6,535 nucleotides of DNA from Methanosarcinaceae archaeon. Its GTDB lineage: Archaea; Halobacteriota; Methanosarcinia; Methanosarcinales; Methanosarcinaceae. Shown piece by piece: positions 1-6,183 of the stretch. A program made the position numbers and the translations under genes. The stretch is from the NCBI GenBank assembly GCA_030596385.1, contig JAUVKD010000051.1:1-6535 (forward strand), written 5' to 3'. The notes beneath the pieces are model-generated. The model saw only the letters and a list, made by a program, of their open reading frames with translations. It was not told the DNA's origin and searched no databases. Positions within the stretch are counted from its first letter, which is position 1, and every line of letters starts with the position of its first letter.

Positions 1-2
1 AT

Positions 3-291
3 GCATTCCTCATTACAAAAGGAATATACATCTCAACAGGAACAATATCGAACCGGAGTCTTGACTTCCTTTTGCTTTTCAAGCAACTTCATAAAAGGAT
101 GCATGAGAAAATAAAGACATTGATTGAGCGAAAAGGATGCATAATTCTCCACATGGATGGAACTCACAGGTGGAAGAGTTGTTTTTGTTCTAGTGTCGCG
201 TCAACATCAAAGTGTCTGATTATAAGGTGCATTGATAGCATATTTGGTGACATTACAGGCTTGATTCGACACGAGTATATCGATTCTAAAA
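3..291 (+). pseudogene. Frameshifted fragment of a DDE-type transposase
   Basis: The frame beginning at base 3 is open from the window edge. It reads like the middle of an archaeal transposase: a helical stretch (about 45-120) followed by a hydrophobic strand ending in HMDGT (about 150-164), resembling the first catalytic-Asp strand of an RNase H-fold transposase. Directly after that Asp the plausible continuation (TGGRVVFVLV) lies in the frame starting at base 166, so a frameshift is likely near 163-168. That frame stops at 217, and a possible return to the original frame gives LIIRCIDS (about 219-242). There is no intact start or end: the left part is outside the window, and similarity is lost near 291 where the IS630 remnant begins. 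The IS family is uncertain. The pseudogene reading is fairly safe; the family reading is inference from pattern. Confidence 0.5.
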
Positions 292-294
292 TAA

Positions 295-497
295 CATTAC
301 ACAAATTGTGCATCAATTCCGCCAGGCATTTCATCCATTTTATATTTCCACTTAAATATCACCGGGTATTTATTCATGTCATCAAAATACTGACTCATAC
401 GATTCCGCAATTCTTCTTTTGACGACACTCTCATTCCCCTTAATAGGCTTCTTGTCATTTTACAATAATTACAATCTGCTGACAACGTTTGTGTATG
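295..497. repeat. Candidate imperfect terminal inverted repeats of the IS630 remnant
   Basis: The plus strand at 295-310 reads CATTACACAAATTGTG. Reading inward on the minus strand from 497 gives CATACACAAACGTTGT. The two share CAT/ACACAAA/TTGT with small gaps. They flank the IS630 stub, as terminal repeats of an internally deleted copy would, and TA dinucleotides (the family's usual target) lie nearby. The match is short and A/T-rich, so it may be chance. Confidence 0.25.
297..461 (-). pseudogene. IS630-type transposase, C-terminal remnant
   Basis: The minus-strand frame ending at the stop at 297-299 encodes KMTRSLLRGMRVSSKEELRN, then a hydrophilic helix, then FKWKYKMDE. This matches the usual C-terminus of IS630/Tc1-mariner-type transposases: a conserved segment after the catalytic Glu, followed by a helix and a K/RWxY-type tail. 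Only about 55 of the roughly 330-350 residues expected for the family are present. Upstream of 461 the frame continues only to 485 and loses resemblance, so the DDE core is gone. The stub sits tail-first against the other transposase fragment, which suggests an insertion into it followed by internal deletion. It is not expected to be functional. Confidence 0.6.
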
Positions 498-549
498 GCT
501 GAACAGTTACATAATTAGTATACAAACCTTTGATACCACTTCTTCAATT

Positions 550-1737
550 TCAGTCCTCCCTTAACCCAATAGAAAGCACCGCCGCTAAAAATATCATTCC
601 TGCTAGCAGTATAAACGTTGTCCTTGCACCATATATATCAAAAAAAACGCCTCCCAATACCGGACCCAGTGCACCGCCAAGCCATCGTACCATATTGAAG
701 GTACCCATTGTTGTTGCCAGTATTCCTGTATCAGTTCTTACAACCTCGTCCACAAGAATCGTAGTGGATAGTGTTACCACAGGTCCGAAACAAAGTCCCA
801 CAAATGCAAAACTAACCCCGATCAACCATATAGATGCAGGCACGTATGAAAATATAAGAAGAGCGGTCCCGCCGAGTAAAGTCACAGCAACCAACGGTTT
901 TTTCCTGCCAACGATATCCGAAAACCAGCCGCAAGATGACGCGCCCAGTGAACTCACGATCGCATAAGGTATGAATAATATTCCTGTTGATGCAGTTGAT
1001 ATTCCTGAATCCATTGCAAAGAATGGCAGAATATAGGATGCTCCGATAACCGCCATCATGCATAACATGCCTACAAGAGTTGCAAGCACTATTGTCCTTG
1101 TCCTGAAAAGATCAAGCGAGAGATACAGTAATTTTCCGGAAGGGTGTGTTTCCTGTGACTGCGGTTTTGTTTCGTGTAGCAGTAATGATAGCAACGAAAC
1201 AAGAAATGCAAATGCTGCAAGCCATATAAATACCGTTCTCCAGCCATAGAACTCGCCCAGAACACCTCCCACAGAATATCCGGAAACCGTGCCAAGACCC
1301 GTTGCTGCTGCTATTATACCCATGCCTTTTCCACGCTCGTGAAAATCATACATATCTCCAACCATTGTGAATGACGTCTGGAAAAACATTGCAGCACCTG
1401 CGCCCGATATTGCTCTTGCTACAAGAAGCGATGCAAAACTGTATGACACGGAAAGGATTGCCACCCCAACTCCGAAAATAAGGATTCCGACAATGATCAT
1501 TCGCTTTCTACCGAACCTGTCAGAGAACAGGCCAAATGGGATCTGTAAAAATGCCATGCATATCATAAATACGCCCGCAACCCAGCCAAGACTTGATTTT
1601 GAAATATCGAGTTCATCAGAAAGAACAGGCAGTAGTGGAATAAGTGATAGCATTGCCAAAAATACACAGAATGTACCCAACGATAACAAGAACATCTGCC
1701 GTTTCCTGTGTTTTGTTTTGATGGCGACATGTATCAT
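550..1737 (-). CDS. MFS transporter, DHA1-type drug/metabolite exporter
   Basis: This 395-residue protein of the inner membrane is a normal-length 12-helix major facilitator. Helix 1 starts near residue 15 after a basic N-terminus. The loop between helices 2 and 3 carries motif A, GLFSDRFGRKR (69-79), with Asp73. Arg108 in helix 4 fits motif B. Helix 5 has the glycine-rich antiporter-type segment GYSVGGVLGEFYGWR (about 153-167). The C-terminal half repeats a motif A-like GWFSDIVGRKK (270-280) after a central cytoplasmic loop (about 188-212). Family knowledge says such proteins export small molecules, usually by proton antiport; the substrate cannot be read from sequence. ATG at 1737 is favoured because a TATA-like element lies about 27 bases upstream. 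It is on the same strand as the kinase-like gene 57 bp upstream, but apparently has its own promoter. No frame damage is seen. Confidence 0.95.
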   Translation of the reverse strand: MIHVAIKTKHRKRQMFLLSLGTFCVFLAMLSLIPLLPVLSDELDISKSSLGWVAGVFMICMAFLQIPFGLFSDRFGRKRMIIVGILIFGVGVAILSVSYSFASLLVARAISGAGAAMFFQTSFTMVGDMYDFHERGKGMGIIAAATGLGTVSGYSVGGVLGEFYGWRTVFIWLAAFAFLVSLLSLLLHETKPQSQETHPSGKLLYLSLDLFRTRTIVLATLVGMLCMMAVIGASYILPFFAMDSGISTASTGILFIPYAIVSSLGASSCGWFSDIVGRKKPLVAVTLLGGTALLIFSYVPASIWLIGVSFAFVGLCFGPVVTLSTTILVDEVVRTDTGILATTMGTFNMVRWLGGALGPVLGGVFFDIYGARTTFILLAGMIFLAAVLSIGLRED

Positions 1738-1760
1738 GATTTGAACCTGTGTAATGTCAA

Positions 1761-1768
1761 TTATATTT
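1761..1768 (-). promoter_or_regulatory. TATA box of the MFS gene
   Basis: On the minus strand this reads AAATATAA, centred about 27 bases before the ATG at 1737. In archaea that spacing puts the transcription start at or within a couple of bases of the start codon, so a leaderless mRNA is likely. No Shine-Dalgarno sequence is seen between box and start. Confidence 0.5.
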
Positions 1769-1794
1769 CCACATTTGACTGCTATTGATCTTTT

Positions 1795-2397
1795 TCATCC
1801 GATTATTGCCTGAGTGATTAGCATAGAAGCAAACGCTGCAAAAGGAACAGCAATATTATCAAATCGTTTTGATGTCACCTCTGCGATCATCCCTATCGCA
1901 CTTCCTATAAATGCAAGCCCACCAACAAAAGGAAAAGCAATAACTGCTGCTGCAATTGTTCCTGCTGCGGCCCCTTCAATTGTCTTTTTGGTATCCCTGA
2001 AATATCTTTTTCCATGTACTCCCACAACAGTTGAGATCCCATCACCGATAGTCAGTATCACAATCGAAGCATAACATATCCCATCATCAAAATAGAACGA
2101 CATCAAAAGCAGCATTAGTATGGATGCATAATAGAGGAACGGATCGATGGCAAAACCCTTTAGCTCCTTTTCTTTCCACAGGAAACGGAATACAGCGGGA
2201 ATCTGTACTTTTGCTTTTAGTATTTCTATAAATAAGAATATAAACAAAAAACATAACGCCAGGCCAATCGCATAGTTTTTTCCGATATACACTGCGATTA
2301 TTGGTACAACTACCCCGCCAATGTGTACAATTTTCCGAAACGGCAAGTACTTTAATGAACTGTGCTCACCGCTGTTATCCTGTGCAGAATCAGTCAT
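1795..2397 (-). CDS. Dolichol/phytol kinase-family membrane protein (CTP-dependent polyprenol kinase-like)
   Basis: This is a 200-residue, strongly hydrophobic protein with about six or seven membrane segments, the usual size for the short archaeal and bacterial members of the SEC59/VTE5 family (COG0170). Diagnostic features are FRKIVHIGG near the N-terminus (20-28), the acidic GDGIS loop (118-122), the KKTIEG motif (137-142) linked to CTP binding in this family, and a C-terminal Glu (173) plus DN (180-181) before the last helix. Eukaryotic and plant members phosphorylate dolichol or phytol with CTP. In archaea, plausible roles are making dolichyl phosphate for N-glycosylation or salvaging geranylgeraniol/phytol-type alcohols; which one is not decidable here. 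It is transcribed divergently from the HerA-like ATPase. The 18-residue N-terminus before the first motif is polar and variable. A TATA element 29 bases upstream supports the ATG at 2397. Confidence 0.88.
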   Translation of the reverse strand: MTDSAQDNSGEHSSLKYLPFRKIVHIGGVVVPIIAVYIGKNYAIGLALCFLFIFLFIEILKAKVQIPAVFRFLWKEKELKGFAIDPFLYYASILMLLLMSFYFDDGICYASIVILTIGDGISTVVGVHGKRYFRDTKKTIEGAAAGTIAAAVIAFPFVGGLAFIGSAIGMIAEVTSKRFDNIAVPFAAFASMLITQAIIG

Positions 2398-2420
2398 GTA
2401 TACTAAACATCAGACATCAA

Positions 2421-2428
2421 ATATATAC
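2421..2428 (-). promoter_or_regulatory. TATA box of the dolichol/phytol kinase-like gene
   Basis: An ATATATAC-type element (reading GTATATAT on the minus strand) is centred about 29 bases from the start codon at 2397. This predicts a very short or absent leader. Because TATATA is palindromic, direction rests on distance to the gene, not on the box itself. Confidence 0.5.
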
Positions 2429-2501
2429 AACAAGAAAATGCTCCCTGCGGTCGCATTCACCTGAACTAAATTATTCTCTGAATTATATACAACAGGAAAA
2501 T
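2422..2501. repeat. TATA-containing 18-bp direct repeat (two copies)
   Basis: TATATACAACARGAAAAT occurs at 2422-2439 and again at 2484-2501 with 17 of 18 bases identical (A2433 versus G2495), 62 bp apart. Similarity ends outside the unit. Both copies lie in the divergent promoter region, and the first includes the TATA box assigned to the minus-strand kinase gene. The unit could be a duplicated promoter core or a regulator site. Confidence 0.5.
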
Positions 2502-2532
2502 CCTATATGCGCTCGGATTAACCCGGAGTAAT

Positions 2533-2551
2533 AATTTTACAGGTTAAAATT
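2533..2551. promoter_or_regulatory. Palindromic candidate operator upstream of the HerA-like gene
   Basis: AATTTTA-CAGGT-TAAAATT is a perfect 7-bp inverted repeat with a 5-base spacer. It lies 9 bases upstream of the TATA element at 2561-2570, where an archaeal activator or repressor dimer would be expected to bind. Being A/T-rich, it could arise by chance or be melted DNA rather than a protein site. Confidence 0.35.
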
Positions 2552-2560
2552 GACATAAAG

Positions 2561-2570
2561 GCATATATAT
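2561..2570 (+). promoter_or_regulatory. TATA box of the HerA-like ATPase gene
   Basis: The sequence GCATATATAT is centred about 26 bases before the ATG at 2592. The alternative GTG start at 2574 lies only a few bases after the box, which would leave it outside the transcript if this is the promoter. The box therefore argues for ATG 2592. Confidence 0.55.
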
Positions 2571-2573
2571 CTG

Positions 2574-3875
2574 GTGAATGCTTCAATTGTCATGGAAACA
2601 TTGACAGATTCATTTACTGTGGGCGTTGTCAAGAAACGTTATATTCTTGGCAGGAATGATGACAGCGACATCGGTATTTTGAACCTTGGAAATTATCTCG
2701 CACTTGATAGGTCAACGGGTTCCCATGTTGCACTGGATGCACTCAAGCCACATTCAATATTGATATGTGGCAAACGGGGATATGGAAAGTCTTACACAAT
2801 GGGCACATTAATCGAGGAACTCTCACTCCTGCAGCCGGATATCCGTGAAAATATCGCATCGCTTGTCATTGATACAATGGGAATATTCTGGACACTCGGA
2901 CTGGAAAATAAACATGAGTCCGAACTACTCATTAAATGGGGCTTAAAGCCTGCAGGTTTTGATGTGAATGTATTCGTTCCCGCAGGAAATGTTGAACAGT
3001 ACCTGAAACGCCACATCGATGTAAAGCCATTCTCAATCCCGATATTGCACCTTGATGGATATGAATGGTGCAAATTGTTTAAGGTTAGTGAAGTGTCTCC
3101 CCTTGGTGTACTTTTAGTACGGGTCATTGGAAAATTAAGGGCAAAGCAGTCTGCTTTTTCATTTGATGATGTGATTTCCGCCATAGTAGAAGACAAAAGT
3201 TCGGATATTGTCACAAAAAGTGCAGCAGAGAATTATTTCAAGGTTGCCATCTCATGGGGTATTTTTGAACAGGAAAGTGCAGGGATCTCTGAACTGATAC
3301 ACGGCGGCGCGACGTCAGTGCTGGATTTGAGTACGTTAACAAATCACGTGATCCGTGCAGCTGTTGTTGGAATTGTTGGAAAGGATATCTATAATAGACG
3401 TCTTGAAGCCCGCCGTTCATACGAACGGATGGTTATGGGAGATATGGATGTGGAAAAAGGTATTCCAATGGTCTGGATGTTTATTGATGAGGCGCACCTG
3501 TTCGTACCTTCTGACGACGAGACCCTTGCATCGAATGTTATTATCAATGAATGGCTAAGGCAGGGACGCCAGCCCGGGCTTTCTATTATTTTTGCGACCC
3601 AGCGCCCTGCTGCGATCCATCCCGATGTGATATCACAATGCGATGTAGTTATATGCCATCGTTTGACTGCAAGGGACGATATATCGGCGCTTGAAGCAAT
3701 ACGACCTACATACATGCGGGAAGACATCGGCAATTCAATAAGAAAAATGGGACTTGAACGTGGTATTGCATTTATTGTGGATGATACTTCTGAGGCGGCA
3801 CATATCATAAAGATGAGACCGAGATACAGCTGGCATGGCGGGAATGAGCCGAGTGCGGCGATGAAAAGAAAGTAA
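2574..3875 (+). CDS. HerA/FtsK-type ATPase (DUF87-like ATP-binding protein)
   Basis: Up to 433 residues from GTG 2574; the true start is more likely ATG 2592 (427 residues) because the TATA box sits at the usual 26-base distance from it. Walker A is GKRGYGKS (66-73), with Lys72. Walker B is WMFIDEAHLF (301-310), with Asp305-Glu306. A conserved RQGRQPG segment (329-335), likely the arginine-finger region, and ATQRP (341-345, sensor-like) complete the hexameric HerA/FtsK ATPase pattern. The HerA family pumps or unwinds DNA, with NurA nuclease in recombinational repair, or serves in conjugation-like transfer. This protein has only about 55 residues before the ATPase core, too few for the full N-terminal HAS-barrel of canonical HerA, and no nurA, mre11 or rad50 gene is nearby. 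It is therefore probably a HerA relative, not HerA itself. It stands alone, divergent from the kinase-like gene. DNA as substrate is inferred from the family. Confidence 0.9.
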   Translation: MNASIVMETLTDSFTVGVVKKRYILGRNDDSDIGILNLGNYLALDRSTGSHVALDALKPHSILICGKRGYGKSYTMGTLIEELSLLQPDIRENIASLVIDTMGIFWTLGLENKHESELLIKWGLKPAGFDVNVFVPAGNVEQYLKRHIDVKPFSIPILHLDGYEWCKLFKVSEVSPLGVLLVRVIGKLRAKQSAFSFDDVISAIVEDKSSDIVTKSAAENYFKVAISWGIFEQESAGISELIHGGATSVLDLSTLTNHVIRAAVVGIVGKDIYNRRLEARRSYERMVMGDMDVEKGIPMVWMFIDEAHLFVPSDDETLASNVIINEWLRQGRQPGLSIIFATQRPAAIHPDVISQCDVVICHRLTARDDISALEAIRPTYMREDIGNSIRKMGLERGIAFIVDDTSEAAHIIKMRPRYSWHGGNEPSAAMKRK

Positions 3876-3897
3876 TGAAGATGATATTAAGTGGAAG

Positions 3898-4067
3898 GGG
3901 TCAAAACTTTGATCCGGATCGGTTATTAACGTTCTCGATGCTTCTATGTAATCTGAAAATGGTATGATTCTAAAGAGCCGGATGAGGGGAAACTCCATGT
4001 CCGGTTTTGTGAGGCTGCCGGACAAAGGTGAAGATACCCCGGCATTGTGTTATTAATGTTTTGACCC
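3898..4067. repeat. Inverted and direct repeats bracketing the intron remnant
   Basis: GGGTCAAAAC (3898-3907) and GTTTTGACCC (4058-4067) form a perfect 10-bp inverted repeat. Inside it, GTTATTAACGTT (3922-3933) and GTTATTAATGTT (4049-4060) are a direct repeat with 11 of 12 matches. The perfect palindrome GATCCGGATC (3911-3920) lies between the left arms. Together they outline a unit of about 170 bp around the group II intron fragment. Confidence 0.5.
3975..4052 (+). mobile_element. Orphan 3' end of a group II intron (domains V and VI)
   Basis: Bases 3975-4008 fit the catalytic domain V of group II introns. There is a GAGCCGG/CCGGTTT lower helix with the catalytic AGC at 3976-3978, a two-base GT bulge (3999-4000) on the 3' side, an upper helix and a GAAA tetraloop (3989-3992). 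A domain VI-like hairpin follows: TGCCGG (4016-4021) pairs with CCGGCA (4039-4044), and GGT (4027-4029) with ACC (4036-4038). The 3' splice site would fall near 4050-4052 but is not certain. The upper domain V helix has an unpaired A3985: one T appears missing from the CTC-CAT strand (3993-3998), so this copy looks degenerate. No domain I-III, no GUGYG-like 5' end and no reverse transcriptase/maturase lie upstream, as the ATPase gene ends only 100 bases before. This is a relic, not an active intron. Confidence 0.75.
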
Positions 4068-4137
4068 TGTATACTTATCATTTCCACATGGGAAAACGAA
4101 ACAAAGAAAAAGCATAGCGTTTAAGAAAGTAACCATC

Positions 4138-5103
4138 ATGAAACAAAGAATAATCTACGGTCCGGTTCCATCAAGAAGGCTTGGACGTTCACTCGGGATC
4201 GATATTATAGGCCCTGAAAAGACATGCAATTTCGACTGCGTGTACTGCCAGCTTGGATGTACGGATAAGAAAGTATCAAGCCCTAAGGACATTTGCGGAG
4301 TCTCGACTGAAGAAGTACTAGAGGGGTTAAAAGACCGTCTCAAGAACGTAAAACAACTTGATTACATCACATTTTCAGGAACTGGGGAGCCCACACTCAA
4401 TCTTGCACTTGGTGAGATGATTCGTGAGGTAAAAAAGATCAGCAATATTCCTGTATGTGTAATCACTAATTCATCCCTTGTCAGCAGGAAAGATGTAAGG
4501 GATAATCTGGCGCAAGCTGATCTTGTGATTGCTACTTTAGAAGCAGGAGATGATAAAACATTTAGGGCAATTAACCGCCCGGCACCAGGAATAAGGCTTG
4601 ATGATATAATCCGGGGACTAAAAATACTGGGGAGCATGGGTCCGAAACTTGAGATTGTAGTTTTGTTTGTTGATTCTAAAAAGGATTATCCAACTAATAT
4701 CAATGAGCAGGCGGTCGATGAATTGATAGGGGCATTAAAGGTTATAGATCCTGATGTAGTAGAAGTATTTACTGTAAGCAGACCGCCGGCAGAGAGTTTC
4801 ATAATTCCCGTTTCCAGGCAAAGGCTTACCCGGATTGCACAAAAGTTCGATGATGCACTGGGCAGGGAGAAGGTCAGACTGGTTTTTAAGGGACTTCGCA
4901 GGAAAGGTACTGGTATCAAACACGGAAATATGGGGAATGAGGTATATGACTTGCTGATTAGAAGACCGTGTACTGCCGACCAGATAAGTTTTGCACTTGA
5001 GATTGAAACAACAATTCTTATGGGTATTATCAGTGACCTGCTTGAAAAGAAGGAAATCGTAGAGATTACGGCAGAGAATGAAAAATACTACAGGGCAGTG
5101 TGA
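4138..5103 (+). CDS. Radical SAM protein of the COG0731 (wyosine-synthase-like) type
   Basis: The 321-residue protein has the radical SAM CxxxCxxC motif at Cys30-Cys34-Cys37 (CNFDCVYC), which binds the [4Fe-4S] cluster that cleaves S-adenosylmethionine. It is preceded by the family signature YGPVPSRRLGRSLG (7-20). GTGEPTL (81-87) is the SAM-contacting GGE-type motif and ITNSS (109-113) a following barrel strand. Cys41 is a further cysteine close to the cluster. The last 55 residues (about 266-318) read as a small winged-helix-like domain (LLIRRPCTADQISFAL), which suggests nucleic-acid or protein contact. COG0731 includes archaeal TYW1-like enzymes, but this shorter subgroup lacks an assigned substrate; true TYW1 activity in tRNA(Phe) wyosine synthesis is not shown. 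The ATG at 4138 begins right at the conserved N-terminus. It has no strong ribosome-binding site. It converges with rio2, 43 bp away. Confidence 0.93.
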   Translation: MKQRIIYGPVPSRRLGRSLGIDIIGPEKTCNFDCVYCQLGCTDKKVSSPKDICGVSTEEVLEGLKDRLKNVKQLDYITFSGTGEPTLNLALGEMIREVKKISNIPVCVITNSSLVSRKDVRDNLAQADLVIATLEAGDDKTFRAINRPAPGIRLDDIIRGLKILGSMGPKLEIVVLFVDSKKDYPTNINEQAVDELIGALKVIDPDVVEVFTVSRPPAESFIIPVSRQRLTRIAQKFDDALGREKVRLVFKGLRRKGTGIKHGNMGNEVYDLLIRRPCTADQISFALEIETTILMGIISDLLEKKEIVEITAENEKYYRAV

Positions 5104-5146
5104 AGTGATAGCATAAACCAGGAGATGAAATGACGATGATGTGAAA

Positions 5147-6037
5147 CTATTGTTTGCTCTTGATATATGCAACTACGTCATCAGTATTCCTTTTAATGCC
5201 ATATTTCCTTTTGAAAAAGGCAAGCACATTAAAGACGTCCCTTTTTAACAAATCATCTGCCTGCGGATGATCAAGATTTATGTACTGCGGCCAGTCGATA
5301 AATTGTACGCCACATTCGTATACAAAAATATTATACTCGCTCAGATCAGCATGTATAACTCCAAATGAATATGTAATCATAATTTGTGAAATGATCTTAT
5401 CCAGAAACCATTCGGGATCAAGGAGTCTGGTTTTGGCAAGCAAGCTGCCCTTTGCAACCGCCATTACAAAAGCGTGCCTGTTGTGGTCGATGGGTTTTGG
5501 AATCGATACTCTTGGATAAAGCATTTTCATGATATCATATTCGCGCTTTGCTGACAGGCGTGCTGCATATATCCATGAGAAATGTTCCCTGTATGCAAGG
5601 TGTTCACGAACTCTTTTTACCTGTGTGAAACTTGTTCTTCCTTCTCTGTGAAATTTTATGATAACAGGTGTTGGTTCACCAATGGAAAGTTCGGGCTCTT
5701 TTATAGCTTCATGCACGACCGATTCCTTGCCAACTCCGATCTCAACCCCAATCGCGCTGATCGTACCTCGTTTTACGAAAGTATTCAATGCAAGTGCATC
5801 GTAACCGTCAAAATATATCTGGTATCCTTCATATGGCAAATTTGTGCCAATGACAAGATTGTTTTTCATGAGCAAACGAAGCTTATGATGAAGTGTTTTG
5901 TATGGATATTTCGTGAATTTTTTTACTTCTTCCACAGGCACCCATTCAAAATCCTTCATGCCAAGCTCTATGCCAGTCAGTAGCCTGAAATCCTTATTGT
6001 CAAGATTTTTAAATGTCCTGATTACATTATCAATCAT
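5147..6037 (-). CDS. rio2: RIO2-type serine/threonine kinase/ATPase
   Basis: The 296-residue protein has normal length and domain order for archaeal RIO2. An N-terminal winged helix (about 1-85) is followed by the RIO kinase domain: nucleotide-binding loop IGVEIGVGKES (96-106), the catalytic Lys128 in VIIKFHREGRTSF, the RIO2 signature SWIYAARLSAKREYDIM (154-170), the catalytic loop VIHADLSEYN (227-236) with Asp231 and Asn236, and the metal-binding Asp248 in FIDWPQ. RIO2 acts as an ATPase/kinase checkpoint in late small-subunit (pre-40S/30S) ribosome maturation in eukaryotes, and is thought to act similarly in archaea. All catalytic residues are present and there is no frame damage. The ATG at 6037 sits directly before the conserved N-terminus, with a weak TATA-like TTTAAT 23 bases upstream. 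It is convergent with the radical SAM gene, with no obvious functional link. Confidence 0.96.
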   Translation of the reverse strand: MIDNVIRTFKNLDNKDFRLLTGIELGMKDFEWVPVEEVKKFTKYPYKTLHHKLRLLMKNNLVIGTNLPYEGYQIYFDGYDALALNTFVKRGTISAIGVEIGVGKESVVHEAIKEPELSIGEPTPVIIKFHREGRTSFTQVKRVREHLAYREHFSWIYAARLSAKREYDIMKMLYPRVSIPKPIDHNRHAFVMAVAKGSLLAKTRLLDPEWFLDKIISQIMITYSFGVIHADLSEYNIFVYECGVQFIDWPQYINLDHPQADDLLKRDVFNVLAFFKRKYGIKRNTDDVVAYIKSKQ

Positions 6038-6057
6038 TGTTTACAATAAGTATTGAA

Positions 6058-6063
6058 ATTAAA
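6058..6063 (-). promoter_or_regulatory. Weak TATA-like element of rio2
   Basis: On the minus strand this reads TTTAAT, centred about 23 bases before the ATG at 6037. It is a poor match and slightly close, but it follows the spacing seen for the other genes here, consistent with a leaderless transcript. Confidence 0.3.
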
Positions 6064-6183
6064 GATAGTTTGTGGTTGGGACAAACACTATTCAATATGA
6101 TTACTGAAAAACAGTCTTTGTAGATAGTTTCGATAAAATGTCGATACAAGGCCCAAGTTGCCAGATCCCATGCATAAACCTCT

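Noticed and set aside
72..422. 116-residue plus-strand open frame as an intact gene
   Set aside because: Only its first part resembles a transposase. The frame is disrupted after HMDGT, and the part beyond about 291 is antisense to the IS630 stub.
530..967. Plus-strand open frame of 145 residues opposite the MFS gene
   Set aside because: It is antisense to a clear MFS coding frame with intact family motifs, and has no family features of its own.
5104..5146. Possible terminator between the convergent radical SAM and rio2 genes
   Set aside because: There is no poly-T run on either coding strand and no clear hairpin in the 43-bp gap.
4735..5172. Minus-strand open frame of 145 residues across the convergent gene ends
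   Set aside because: It runs antisense to the radical SAM C-terminus and overlaps the end of rio2; composition and lack of motifs mark it as a shadow.
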